Assembly (NCBI RefSeq): GCF_021699055.1
Contig: NZ_SSXC01000013.1
Coordinates: 1 to 64,000, forward strand
Reading direction: 5' to 3'
Source: Blastococcus sp. MG754426
Lineage (GTDB): Bacteria; Actinomycetota; Actinomycetes; Mycobacteriales; Geodermatophilaceae
DNA: 64,000 nt
Under the pieces are notes generated by a model. It was given only the letters and a program-made list of their open reading frames with translations. It was not told the DNA's origin and ran no database searches. How positions within the stretch are numbered: position 1 is the first letter of the stretch; each line of letters starts with the position of its first letter. Both the position numbers and the translations under genes were made by a program. Of this stretch, positions 8,839-16,937 are shown in pieces.

Positions 8839-9696
8839 TCAGTCGCGCCAGGGCGCGGCGCCGGTCCCGGCCGCCACCAGGCGCTCGTACTGCCCGGGGT
8901 CGGTCGTGCAGGCGCCGAGCGGCGTCTGCTTGTTGGTGCCGTGGTGGTCGCTGGAGCCGGTGACCAGCAGGCCGAGGTCGGCGGCCAGCCCGCGCAGGTG
9001 CGCGCGCTGCCCGGGGGTGTGGTCGGGGTGGTCGACCTCCAGGCCCAGCAGCCCGGCCGCGGTCATGGCGGCGATCGCGTCGTCGCCCACCACCCGGCCG
9101 CGCTTCGTGGCCAGCCCGTGGGCGAACACCGGCACGCCGCCGGCCGCCCGGACCAGGGCGATCCCCTCCCGGACGTCGGTGTCGGCCTTGCTCACGTAGT
9201 AGGGGCTGCGGTGGTGCAGCAGCCCGGCGAACGCCTCCTCGACGCTGCGCACCACGCCGGCCCGGACCAGCGCCGCCGCCACGTGCGGCCGCCCGACGAC
9301 GCCGCCGGCGGCCTGCTCGACCAGTTCGGCCCAGGAGACCGGGTAGCCGTCGGCGGCCAGCGCCGCCACGATCCGCTCCGCGCGGCCCAGGCGCTCGTCG
9401 CGCAGCCGGGCCCGCTCCGCGGCGAACGCCGGGTGCAGCGGGTCGAAGAGGTAGCCGAGCAGGTGCACGCTGACCGGCGGCTCGTCCGCGGGGAACCAGC
9501 GGCAGGACAGCTCCATGCCGGGGACGACGGTGAGCCCGGCGGGACGGTGGGCCTCCGCCGCCGCCCACCCCGCGGTCGTGTCGTGGTCGGTGAGCGCGAC
9601 CACGTCGAGCCCCGCCGCCCGCGCAGCGGCGAGCAGCGCGGCGGGGTCGTCGGTGCCGTCGGACACCGAGGAGTGCGTGTGCAGGTCGATCCGCAT
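8839..9696 (-). CDS. PHP-domain phosphoesterase (RNase AM/YciV type)
   Basis: Metal-dependent phosphoesterase of 285 residues. The PHP signature starts at once (RIDLHTHSSVSDGT), followed by ALTDHDT, GMELS, FAHGL and SSDHHG, which together give the trinuclear metal site. Related E. coli YciV removes nucleotides 5' to 3' from RNA or short oligonucleotides; the activity here is inferred. ATG 9696 is taken as start; the GTG at 9699 just before it is also possible. Confidence 0.85.
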   Translation of the reverse strand: MRIDLHTHSSVSDGTDDPAALLAAARAAGLDVVALTDHDTTAGWAAAEAHRPAGLTVVPGMELSCRWFPADEPPVSVHLLGYLFDPLHPAFAAERARLRDERLGRAERIVAALAADGYPVSWAELVEQAAGGVVGRPHVAAALVRAGVVRSVEEAFAGLLHHRSPYYVSKADTDVREGIALVRAAGGVPVFAHGLATKRGRVVGDDAIAAMTAAGLLGLEVDHPDHTPGQRAHLRGLAADLGLLVTGSSDHHGTNKQTPLGACTTDPGQYERLVAAGTGAAPWRD

Positions 9697-9746
9697 CACG
9701 GCTCAGCCTGCCCCACACCGGCCGGCGCCACCCGCTGGCGGCCCGC

Positions 9747-10382
9747 TCACGGCTCGCGCGGCCGGATCTGCGGGAGGGGTTCGGTGTCCCGCCGCCCGCC
9801 GGTCGCGACCGGTCCGGCCGGGGGCGGCGCCTCCGGGTTGCCCTCGTCGTCGCCGGACGAGGCGCTGCCCCAGTCGCTGCCGAACAGCAGGCCGCTGACC
9901 TCGCGGTACAGGTCACCGGCGCGCGGCAGGAAGGTGATCTCCGACAGCCCCTGCTGCTGCCCGGCCGACTCGAAGCGGAAGGTCCCGTAGCCGAGGATCT
10001 GGCCGAAGAACGTCTCCTTCCACGTCAGGTCGGTGATCCGGCGCAGCGGCAGCAGGGTGACGGTGCGGACGATGACCCCCGAGGTGAGCAGCACCCGCCG
10101 CCGGCTGACGATGAAGTGCCGGAACCACCACTCGCCGACGCGCAGGGCGTAGGTGAGCACCGCCGCCAGCACGACGAGCATCCCGACCGTGCTGGTCACC
10201 CCGTTCTCCGGGTCGAGCACCAGCAACCAGCCGCCGGCCAGCAGCACCGGCAGGAACTTCAGGGTCGGCACGATGAGCACCGCCCAGTGCCGGCGCGTCA
10301 CCACGACCGCGTCCTCGTCGTCCAGCAGGTACTTCCGGACGTCCTTGGCGGCCCGGGTCGGCAGCCCTTCGGGGGCGCTCAC
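9747..10382 (-). CDS. bacterial PH-domain membrane protein (YdbS/DUF304 type)
   Basis: Protein of 211 residues with two membrane helices at about residues 34-57 and 63-83, followed by a bacterial PH domain (HFIVSRRRVLLTSGVIVRTV, LPLRRITDLTW, GYGTFRFESAG). The C-terminal tail is acidic and Pro-rich. Members are often called envelope or secretion helper proteins; no precise function is known. It starts with GTG at 10382, 4 bases after a small membrane protein gene, so the two form an operon. Confidence 0.8.
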   Translation of the reverse strand: MSAPEGLPTRAAKDVRKYLLDDEDAVVVTRRHWAVLIVPTLKFLPVLLAGGWLLVLDPENGVTSTVGMLVVLAAVLTYALRVGEWWFRHFIVSRRRVLLTSGVIVRTVTLLPLRRITDLTWKETFFGQILGYGTFRFESAGQQQGLSEITFLPRAGDLYREVSGLLFGSDWGSASSGDDEGNPEAPPPAGPVATGGRRDTEPLPQIRPREP

Positions 10383-10386
10383 GGGC

Positions 10387-10545
10387 TCAGACGAGGGAGC
10401 CGACGAACTGCGCGAGGGAGGAGGCGGCGTCGCCGAGCGCCTCGCCGGCGTTGCGCACCAGCTGCGCGGAGGACTCCGGCGCCTGGATCACGTAGAAGAG
10501 GACGAAGGCGACGACCAGCCAGGTGAGGACCTTCTTCAGGTTCAC
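10387..10545 (-). CDS. small single-pass membrane protein (52 aa)
   Basis: Short gene starting at GTG 10545 with GGAGG 5 bases upstream. It encodes NLKKVLTWLVVAFVLFYVIQ, a membrane helix with a Lys-rich cytoplasmic end, and an amphipathic tail ending AQFVGSLV. I do not recognise a family. Tight linkage to the PH-domain membrane protein suggests the two may associate. Confidence 0.65.
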   Translation of the reverse strand: MNLKKVLTWLVVAFVLFYVIQAPESSAQLVRNAGEALGDAASSLAQFVGSLV

Positions 10546-10710
10546 CGCCACCTCCGTGGTGTGGGGAAGGCGGCCCGGGTGCCCGGGCCGGCAGGAGGGC
10601 CCGCCGGGTGTGCGGCGGACGCGTTCGTCCCATGAGTAACACAGGCCCCACGGCCGACCCACCCGACGCGCCGGTCGCCGGCGGCCGGTCCGGTTCCGGC
10701 GCGGGCGGGG

Positions 10711-11334
10711 TCAGCGGCCGGGCAGCAGGTGCTCCCCCACCGGCCCCAGCGGCAGGTCGGGGTAGATGCGTTCCCGCAGGTCGAGCAGCCGGAGCGGCTC
10801 GACCAGCAGCCAGGCCGCGTTCATCGGCCACATCACCAGCCACAGCCAGACCCCGTAGGCCTCCCCCACGAACGCCGCCCGGTCCTCGCGGGTCGGCACC
10901 GCCCACAACGGGGCGTGCTGACCGGCGGCCTCGACGCCGACCGAGCTCGGCCCGGAGATCACGTCCCCGGGGTCGAGCCCGGGGAGGCCGGCGTAGCCGC
11001 ACCCCACGCCGGTGCCGGGCTCCTCGGCCACCAGCACCAGTTCGGCGGCGCCCCCGAGGGGCGCCGGACCGGCGCAGTCGACGACGATGGCACGGGCACC
11101 CGGTTCGCCGCCCCAGGCCAGGCCGGTGACGGCCCACCCCGACGGCATGGGGTCGGGCACCCACGCCGGCACCCGGGCGTCGGCGGTGACGGCGGCGATG
11201 GCGTCGTGGGCGACCAGCGCGGTGTGGTGCAGCGGGGTGACCGCGCCGTGCAGGTGGCACCAGGCGTGCGCCGCGGACCCGTGGCGGACGACCAGTGGCT
11301 CACCGCAGCGCGGGCAGACCGGCGACGCACTCAT
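10711..11334 (-). CDS. DUF6758 family zinc-ribbon protein
   Basis: Conserved actinobacterial protein of 207 residues that I match to DUF6758, sometimes mislabelled phosphotransacetylase. The N-terminus has a CPRCGEPL knuckle followed by Cys and His residues (WCHLHG) that could complete a zinc site. The middle is beta-rich, and a hydrophobic WLWLVMWPMN segment precedes the C-terminus. Function unknown. ATG 11334 is chosen because the zinc knuckle follows directly; the frame is open upstream but without support. Confidence 0.7.
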   Translation of the reverse strand: MSASPVCPRCGEPLVVRHGSAAHAWCHLHGAVTPLHHTALVAHDAIAAVTADARVPAWVPDPMPSGWAVTGLAWGGEPGARAIVVDCAGPAPLGGAAELVLVAEEPGTGVGCGYAGLPGLDPGDVISGPSSVGVEAAGQHAPLWAVPTREDRAAFVGEAYGVWLWLVMWPMNAAWLLVEPLRLLDLRERIYPDLPLGPVGEHLLPGR

Positions 11335-11402
11335 CGGGGACACGGTCTCGGGAGCGGCGCGGATCGTCAAGCGCAGCCGCCGCCCGGCACCGGCGGCCTG
11401 CG

Positions 11403-11408
11403 TAACCT
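11403..11408 (+). promoter_or_regulatory. -10 element, leaderless promoter of the NUDIX gene
   Basis: TAACCT ends 6 bases before the GTG at 11415, so transcription should begin at the start codon. Confidence 0.5.
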
Positions 11409-11414
11409 GCGGGC

Positions 11415-11831
11415 GTGACCGCCGCCGATCCGCCGGCGGTGCCGTGCGTCGGCGCCGTCGTGCACGACCGGGACCGCCGCCTGCTGCTGGTCCGCCGGCG
11501 CAACGAGCCAGGGCGGGGCCTGTGGTCGCTGCCCGGGGGCCGCGTCGAGCCCGGCGAGACCGCGGCCGGCGCCGTGGAGCGGGAGGTGCGCGAGGAGACC
11601 GGGCTGCGGGTGCGGGCCGGCGCGGAGGTGGGTCGCATCCGCATCGAGGGCGGTGCGGTCGTCTACGACGTCGTCGACCTCGCCTGCACCCTCCTGGACC
11701 CCGGTGCGCGGCCGGTGGCCGGGGACGACGCGGCCGACGCCGTCTTCGCCGACGCCGCCACCCTCGCCGGCCTGCCCTGCACGCCCCGGCTGGTGGAGAC
11801 GCTGCGCGGGTGGGGCGTGCTGCCGGACTGA
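11415..11831 (+). CDS. NUDIX hydrolase
   Basis: Pyrophosphohydrolase of 138 residues. The Nudix box is complete (G-x5-E-x7-REVREETGL at about residues 38-60), giving the metal-binding glutamates. MutT-like proteins of this size clean damaged nucleotides or act on NDP-sugars; the substrate is not predictable here. The [16 protein letters not shown] segment before the box is typical of the MutT/ADP-ribose group. GTG start at 11415 after a leaderless-type promoter. The terminator hairpin overlaps the stop codon. Confidence 0.9.
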   Translation: MTAADPPAVPCVGAVVHDRDRRLLLVRRRNEPGRGLWSLPGGRVEPGETAAGAVEREVREETGLRVRAGAEVGRIRIEGGAVVYDVVDLACTLLDPGARPVAGDDAADAVFADAATLAGLPCTPRLVETLRGWGVLPD

Positions 11832-11849
11832 CCGGGCAGCACGCCCCAC
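11810..11849 (+). terminator. terminator overlapping the NUDIX stop codon
   Basis: Perfect 15-bp stem, arms 11810-11824 and 11835-11849, loop 10 bases. The TGA stop (11829-11831) lies in the loop. The convergent MaoC gene ends at 11860, so the hairpin can act in both directions. Confidence 0.75.
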
Positions 11850-11859
11850 CGGCCTCAGC

Positions 11860-12369
11860 TCAGCCGCGGGGCGCGGGCTCCGGGCGGCCGGGCTGCTCGC
11901 CGCCGCGGGCCTCGCCGTAGGAGCGCTTGGGCACCATGACCTTGCGGCGGAAGATGCAGACGACGGTGCCGTCCTGCTTGTAGCCGATGGTCTCGACGTG
12001 CACGACGCCGCGGTCGTCCTTGGACTTGGACGGCGTCTTGTCCAGCACCGTGGTCTCGCCGTAGATGGTGTCGCCGTGGAAGGTCGGGGCGACGTGCCGC
12101 AGCGACTCGATCTCCAGGTTGGCGATCGCCTTGCCCGAGACGTCGGGGACGCTCATGCCCAGCAGCAGCGAGTAGATGTAGTTGCCGACGACCACGTTCT
12201 TGCCGAAGTCGGTGGTCTTCTCCGCGTAGTTGACGTCCATGTGCAGCGGGTGGTGGTTCATCGTCAGCAGGCAGAACAGGTGGTCGTCGTACTCGGTGAC
12301 GGTCTTCCCGGGCCAGTGCTTGTAGACGGCCCCGACCTCGAACTCCTCGTAGTACCGACCGAACTGCAT
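11860..12369 (-). CDS. MaoC family (hot-dog) dehydratase
   Basis: Hot-dog-fold enzyme of 169 residues related to the MaoC hydratases that add water to enoyl-CoA or mesaconyl-type CoA esters. The FEVGAVYKHWPGKTVTEYDD start, a NHHPLHMDVNYAEKT segment with catalytic-type His and Asp nearby, and GNYIYSLLLGM are family features. The C-terminal 20 residues are Pro/Gly-rich. The ATG at 12369 has GGGAGCGAG upstream and a TAGGAT -10 at 12407-12412. The pathway is unclear, as no acyl-CoA genes adjoin. Confidence 0.85.
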   Translation of the reverse strand: MQFGRYYEEFEVGAVYKHWPGKTVTEYDDHLFCLLTMNHHPLHMDVNYAEKTTDFGKNVVVGNYIYSLLLGMSVPDVSGKAIANLEIESLRHVAPTFHGDTIYGETTVLDKTPSKSKDDRGVVHVETIGYKQDGTVVCIFRRKVMVPKRSYGEARGGEQPGRPEPAPRG

Positions 12370-12447
12370 GTGCTCGCTCCCGACGTCGACGCTCCAGAAC
12401 GGCGTGATCCTACGGAGGGGGCGCCGCCCGCTCCCGCGGGCGCCCGG

Positions 12448-12960
12448 TCACAGCAGCTCGAGGACCGGGCCGATCTCCTGCGTGGCGTACCAGCCGAGCT
12501 CGTGCCCCTCGGCCTGGTCGACGACGAACTGCGCGTCCTCGCTGCCGAGGTCGGCCTCCAGGACGACGGCGACCGCGGCGCGGACGTCCTCCTCGGCCTC
12601 GGCGTCGTCGAGGTGCGCGCTCGCCACCTCCTCGACCCGGATCTCGTGCTCGAGGCGGGCCGCGCCCGGGTCGACGTGCGGGTCGTCCATCGGGGTCACC
12701 GCGGCGTCGGGCACGTCGGCGGCGAGCACGGCGCGGCGGCGGACCGCCAGCGGGTCGAGGTCGAGCAGCCGCAGGCTGGCGCGCGCCGCGGCGAGGAGGG
12801 CGGCGTACTCGAGTTCCTCGGTGTCGGCCTCCGCGTCGCTCACCGCGTAGAAGCGGCGCAGCTCGGGGGTGATCGCGAAGACGGTCTGCGGAGCGGGCAG
12901 CCGCCCCTCGTCGACCAGGGTGCGGAGCACGTTCGTCGTCGCCGGCAGGTACACGCGCAC
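12448..12960 (-). CDS. DUF6912 family protein
   Basis: Actinobacterial protein of 170 residues that I match to DUF6912, function unknown. It starts MRVYLPATTNVLRTLVDEG and contains a very acidic C-terminal half (HLDDAEAEEDVRAAVAVVLEA). No catalytic motif, membrane segment or signal peptide is visible, so it is a cytoplasmic protein. GTG start at 12960, with a purine-rich GGGGG about 9 bases upstream. Confidence 0.7.
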   Translation of the reverse strand: MRVYLPATTNVLRTLVDEGRLPAPQTVFAITPELRRFYAVSDAEADTEELEYAALLAAARASLRLLDLDPLAVRRRAVLAADVPDAAVTPMDDPHVDPGAARLEHEIRVEEVASAHLDDAEAEEDVRAAVAVVLEADLGSEDAQFVVDQAEGHELGWYATQEIGPVLELL

Positions 12961-13006
12961 CCGGTCGACCCCCTTCGTCGGTGGAAGGTCGACCGTAGCC
13001 GCCGGC

Positions 13007-14386
13007 TCAGGTCGAGGTCTCGACCAGCCCCGCGACCTCCTGCTCGATGAGGTCGGCGAGCACCTCGACGTCGCTGACGCTGTCCCGGTCGGCGTTGAGG
13101 CCGAAGAACACCGTGCCGTCGTAGGAGGTCATGCCGATCGAGAGCCCCTGCCCCCGGGCCAGCGGCACGACGGGGAAGACGTCGAGCACCCGGCCGCCGG
13201 CGGCGTACAGGGGCACCTGCGGGCCGGGCACGTTGGTGACGACGAGGTTGAACAGCCGCCGGGAGAGCCCGCGCGCGGCGCGGGCGCCGAGCGCGTGCAG
13301 CGTCGAGGGGGCGAAGCCGCTCAGCGCGATCAGGCTGTCCGCGCCGACCGACCGCCCGTGCTGGGTCATCCCGCGCATGGCGTAGGTCAGGCGGGCGAGG
13401 CGGACCCGGGGGTTGGGCTCGCCGACCGGCAGGTCGACCAGGTGGGAGGTGACCTGGTTGCCGCCGGTGCCGTCCTCGTCCTGCACCGACACCGGCACGA
13501 GGGCGCGCACCGACGTGCCGCCGACCAGCGGCTCGCCGCGCGAGAGCAGCCACTCCCGCAGCGCACCGGCGACGACGGTGAGCAGCACGTCGTTGACCGT
13601 CCCGCCGTGCGCCTTGCGGACCCGCTTGAGGTCGTCGAGATCGGCGCAGGCCACCGCGACCCGGCGCTGCCGCCCGATCGGCGCGTTCAGCGGGCTGTGC
13701 GGCGCCGGGAGGATCGCCGAGCGCGCCGTGCGCACCAGCCCGCCGGCCACGCCACCGATCCGCACGGCGGTCGCGTGCGCGTCGGTGACGGCGGAGCGGG
13801 CGAGCTCCACGAGCGAGGACGGGCGGCGCCGGTAGTCCTCGAAGGCCGCCCACACCAGCTCGGCACCGGACGGCGACCGCCGGGGCCGCCACTCGTCCGG
13901 CTCGGGCACCGGCGCGTCCGGGGAGACGTCGAGCAGCACCTGGCCGATGTCGACGGCGCCGAGCCCGTCCACCAGCGCGGGGTGGGTCTTGGTGACCACC
14001 GCGACCCGGTCCCCCTCCAGCCCCTCGACCAGGTAGGCCTCCCACAGCGGGCGGCGGCGGTCCAGGGGGCGGGACATCAGCCGGGAGACCAGGTCGAGCA
14101 GCTGCCGCTCGGTCCCCGGCCGCGGCAGCCCCGACCGGCGCAGGTGGTAGGTGATGTCGAACTCGGGGTCGTCCACCCACACCGGGTTGGCGAGGTGCCC
14201 GGGCACCTCGGCCACCCGCTGCCGGTACCGGGGCACCAGGGGCAGCCGCGCCTCGACCAGGGCCGCCAGCGCGTCGAGCCCGCCCGGGGGCGCCTCGAGG
14301 ACGAGCACCCCGCCGACGTGCATGGGCGTGCCGGGCTCCTCCAGGTAGAGGAAGGAGGCCTCCAGGGTGCCCAGCCGCTCGACCAT
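13007..14386 (-). CDS. WS/DGAT-type O-acyltransferase with altered active-site motif
   Basis: Wax ester synthase/diacylglycerol acyltransferase family protein of 459 residues, the usual length. Typical segments are SFLYLEEPGTPMHVGG at the start, then PLWEAYLVEGL, NDVLLTVVAGALREWL and a C-terminal NVPGPQVPLYAAGG. The HHxxxDG motif reads His135-Pro136-Ala-Leu-Val-Asp140-Gly141, so the second His, the proposed general base, is Pro. The codons (13979-13984) are clear. Either this subfamily uses another base or it is not a normal acyltransferase. Start ATG 14386 has GGGGAGGAG upstream. Confidence 0.85.
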   Translation of the reverse strand: MVERLGTLEASFLYLEEPGTPMHVGGVLVLEAPPGGLDALAALVEARLPLVPRYRQRVAEVPGHLANPVWVDDPEFDITYHLRRSGLPRPGTERQLLDLVSRLMSRPLDRRRPLWEAYLVEGLEGDRVAVVTKTHPALVDGLGAVDIGQVLLDVSPDAPVPEPDEWRPRRSPSGAELVWAAFEDYRRRPSSLVELARSAVTDAHATAVRIGGVAGGLVRTARSAILPAPHSPLNAPIGRQRRVAVACADLDDLKRVRKAHGGTVNDVLLTVVAGALREWLLSRGEPLVGGTSVRALVPVSVQDEDGTGGNQVTSHLVDLPVGEPNPRVRLARLTYAMRGMTQHGRSVGADSLIALSGFAPSTLHALGARAARGLSRRLFNLVVTNVPGPQVPLYAAGGRVLDVFPVVPLARGQGLSIGMTSYDGTVFFGLNADRDSVSDVEVLADLIEQEVAGLVETST

Positions 14387-14448
14387 CGTTCTCCTCCCCG
14401 CGCGGTCCCTCACGCTACGACGCGGACGGCGATCGGGACAGCCCGCGG

Positions 14449-15744
14449 TCAGCCCGCCCGCCGGCGGCGGAGCGCGGCGCGCCGGCCGGCCGCGGGGGCG
14501 GGCACGCCGGCCAGCTGGGCGGCGAGCGCGCGCAGCTCCGCCCGCAGGGGCGAGCCGGTCGCCGCCTCGGCCAGGGTGCGGCCGGCCGCGAGGGCGGCAT
14601 CGGTCGCGCGCCGGTCCGCCGGGAGGAAGGACCGGGGGCGCCGGCCGGTGAACCGCTCCAGCGCGTCGCCGATCTCCTGGCGCGGGTCGCCGGGCACCGG
14701 CCCGCGGCGCAGCTGGTTCACCACGAGCACCGGCTCGACATCGGGCAGCACGTCGCGCAGCTGGTCCAGTGCCCGCACGCACCGTTGGAGGGCGACCGGG
14801 TCGGCCCCCGAGACGCACAGCACCGTGTCCGCGTGCTCGAGGACGGCGAGGGTGGCGCCGTTGCGGCGCGGGGCCGCGGTGTCGTAGGAGAGCTCCTCGT
14901 CGTCCTCCACGCCGAAGGAGCAGTCGACGACGGTGAGCTGCGCGAGGTGGCGGGCCTCGTCGAGGACCGCGGCCACCGCGGCGGGGCGGAGCTCGGGCCA
15001 GCGGTCGGCGCGGGCGAGACCGGTGAGCACCCGCAGGTCCGGCCGGACCGCCCACGCCAGCGAGGCGAGCGCCCTGGCGTCCAGCGTCCCGAGGCCGGCC
15101 TGCCGGGCCGCGCCGGCGAGCCCGGGCGACTCGTCGAGCAGCCCGAGCACCTGGGCGACCACGCCGCCGTGGACGTCGGCGTCGACCAGCAGGGTGGGCA
15201 CGCCCAGCCGGGCCGCCTCGTCGGCCAGGCCGACCGCGACCGTCGTCCGGCCCGGCGCGCCGGTCGCGCCCCACACGGCCACCACGCGGCCCCGCTCCCC
15301 CGGCGGCCGTCCCGGCTCCGGGGGCCGCGAGGGCGCCGGGAGCGCCGCGCGGAGGTCGGCGACGTCGTGACCGGGCAGCGGGGCGCCGGCGACCGCGTCC
15401 CGCAGCGCCTCGGCGATCAGCTCCGGGTCCGCGTCGGCCGGTAGCACCCGGGCGACGCCCAGTCTGCGCAGCCGCTGGGCCGCTGCGTCGTCACCGGGCT
15501 CGACCAGACCGACGACCGCGACGCCGGCGGCGTGCAGCCGGGCGACCGCGTCGCCGTCCAGCCGGCGCAGCTCCGCCGACAGCAGCGCCGCCTGACCGGT
15601 GCCGGTGGCCGCGGCCGCGAGCAGGTCGGAGACGTCGACGCAGCGCCGGACGACGGTGACCCCGTGGTCGTCGCGGTCGAGCGCACCGACGAGCGCGGAC
15701 TCCCAGCCCGCGCCGGTGACGGCGGTGAAGACCTGGAGCGCCAT
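14449..15744 (-). CDS. CpaE/MinD-like ATPase (ParA superfamily)
   Basis: Protein of 431 residues. Residues 1-125 form a receiver-like domain without a usable phosphorylation signature; residues 140-400 are a MinD/ParA-type ATPase with a deviant P-loop GATGAPGRTT, in which the usual second Lys is Arg, then LLVDADVHGGVV and LTVVDCS. This combination is CpaE-like, known for placing pili or secretion systems. Its start overlaps the stop of the SAF-domain gene (ATGA at 15741-15744). It occupies the position of Rv3213c. Confidence 0.8.
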   Translation of the reverse strand: MALQVFTAVTGAGWESALVGALDRDDHGVTVVRRCVDVSDLLAAAATGTGQAALLSAELRRLDGDAVARLHAAGVAVVGLVEPGDDAAAQRLRRLGVARVLPADADPELIAEALRDAVAGAPLPGHDVADLRAALPAPSRPPEPGRPPGERGRVVAVWGATGAPGRTTVAVGLADEAARLGVPTLLVDADVHGGVVAQVLGLLDESPGLAGAARQAGLGTLDARALASLAWAVRPDLRVLTGLARADRWPELRPAAVAAVLDEARHLAQLTVVDCSFGVEDDEELSYDTAAPRRNGATLAVLEHADTVLCVSGADPVALQRCVRALDQLRDVLPDVEPVLVVNQLRRGPVPGDPRQEIGDALERFTGRRPRSFLPADRRATDAALAAGRTLAEAATGSPLRAELRALAAQLAGVPAPAAGRRAALRRRRAG

Positions 15745-16475
15745 CAGCCGGTCGGCCCGGTCGGCGCCGCGACCGCGCTGCCGTCCGCCGTCGCGCCGGC
15801 GGGGTGGGCGACGACCACGAGGGGGCGCCCGGCGATGGACGCCAGGACGCCGGCGGCGTCACCGGCCGCCACGCCGACCACGACCTGCACCGTGGTGGTC
15901 GGCGTCGACAGGACGCCGTCCGCGCCGCCCGACACCGCCTGCACGGGTGCCGCGCCGACGACCAGGCCCACGCTGCCCAGGTCCGCGCCGGTGGCGCCGG
16001 CGGCGGGGTCGGCGACGGCGTACACGTCGACCACCTGCCCGCGGCGCAGCCCCGGGGGCACGTAGCCGGCCTGGACCGGCAGGGCGAGCTGGACCAGCTC
16101 CGACGGCTCCTCGAGGGCGGAGCGGGGCAGCAGCTCACCGGCCCGCACGCCGTGGGAGAGCTCGCGGCCCTCGGGGCGGGTGCTGCCCGAGAGGTACTTC
16201 TCGGCCGCGTCGTCGAGCCGGACGTCGACGACCACCAGGTCGTCGGCGGTCAGGACCGTCCCGGCCGCGAGGTCGGCAGCAGCGCTCCAGACCGGCACGG
16301 TGGCGTCGGCGGCGCCGACCACCCGCGCGCCGAGGAGCACCGAGGCGAGCACGAGCAGCACGCCGAGCACCAGACGGAGGTCCAGCCAGCCGGGGGGCCG
16401 GACCCGCCGCGGGGTGGGCCCGGCCGGCAGCTCGGTGGCGCCGGGGACGGCGCCCGGGGTCCGCACGGCGCTCAC
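15744..16475 (-). CDS. SAF-domain membrane protein, CpaB/RcpC-like
   Basis: Protein of 243 residues with one membrane helix at about residues 32-54 and an extracytoplasmic SAF domain (LAAGTVLTADDLVVVDV, GRELSHGVRAGELLPRSAL). CpaB/RcpC proteins of this type are periplasmic parts of Flp pilus machines. It is coupled to the CpaE-like ATPase, but no pilin, CpaF or TadBC genes are in the window. GTG start at 16475. Confidence 0.75.
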   Translation of the reverse strand: MSAVRTPGAVPGATELPAGPTPRRVRPPGWLDLRLVLGVLLVLASVLLGARVVGAADATVPVWSAAADLAAGTVLTADDLVVVDVRLDDAAEKYLSGSTRPEGRELSHGVRAGELLPRSALEEPSELVQLALPVQAGYVPPGLRRGQVVDVYAVADPAAGATGADLGSVGLVVGAAPVQAVSGGADGVLSTPTTTVQVVVGVAAGDAAGVLASIAGRPLVVVAHPAGATADGSAVAAPTGPTG

Positions 16476-16591
16476 GCGACCTCATCTCTGCCGGCACGCC
16501 GCCGGCCCGGTCGGGTGCGCCGGCCCGCGGTGCGGGCCGTCGGCGGCGTTGGGACGCCGATGATGCGGTATGCGTGCGAACTCGTGCATCC

Positions 16592-16619
16592 GCCGTCCAC
16601 ACGTTCGGGTGTGGACGGC
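16592..16619. promoter_or_regulatory. perfect inverted repeat, possible operator
   Basis: 11-bp arms 16592-16602 and 16609-16619 with a 6-base spacer, in the 200-base divergent region between the SAF gene and the HTH gene. A second, imperfect inverted repeat (GCGGTATGC and GCATCCGC) spans about 16565-16593. They suit autoregulation by the HTH protein. Confidence 0.45.
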
Positions 16620-16675
16620 CGCCACGGACCACCGGCACGGCTGACAGACTGGGCCGCGAACGGACGGAGACACCG

Positions 16676-16933
16676 ATGCCCACGCCCCGCTTCCTGACCC
16701 TCGACGACGTCGCGGAGATCCTCAACGTCTCGTGGTCGCAGGCCTATGCGCTGGTGCGCCGCAAGGAGCTGATCGCCATCCAGATCGGCGGACGCGGCCA
16801 GTGGCGCGTCGAGGTGGACGAGCTCGAGCGCTTCATCCAGCAGAAGTACGCCGAGGCCCGCGCCGGCACCGTGCCGCCCGAGCCGGCCGCCGGGTCCGCC
16901 GCCACCGCCGACGCCGCCGAGCAGCGCGGCTGA
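16676..16933 (+). CDS. excisionase/MerR-superfamily helix-turn-helix protein
   Basis: Small DNA-binding protein of 85 residues with a winged helix-turn-helix of the excisionase type (FLTLDDVAEILNVSWSQAY, then ALVRRKELIAIQIGGRGQWR) and a short Ala-rich tail. It is conserved in actinobacteria but is not BldC itself; the recognition-helix sequence differs. The ATG at 16676 has GGACGGAGA upstream. No phage or integrase genes adjoin, so it is a chromosomal regulator rather than an excisionase. Confidence 0.8.
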   Translation: MPTPRFLTLDDVAEILNVSWSQAYALVRRKELIAIQIGGRGQWRVEVDELERFIQQKYAEARAGTVPPEPAAGSAATADAAEQRG

Positions 16934-16937
16934 CGGC

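Noticed and set aside
16676-16933. BldC or phage excisionase
   Set aside because: The HTH class fits, but recognition-helix residues differ from BldC and no phage genes are near.
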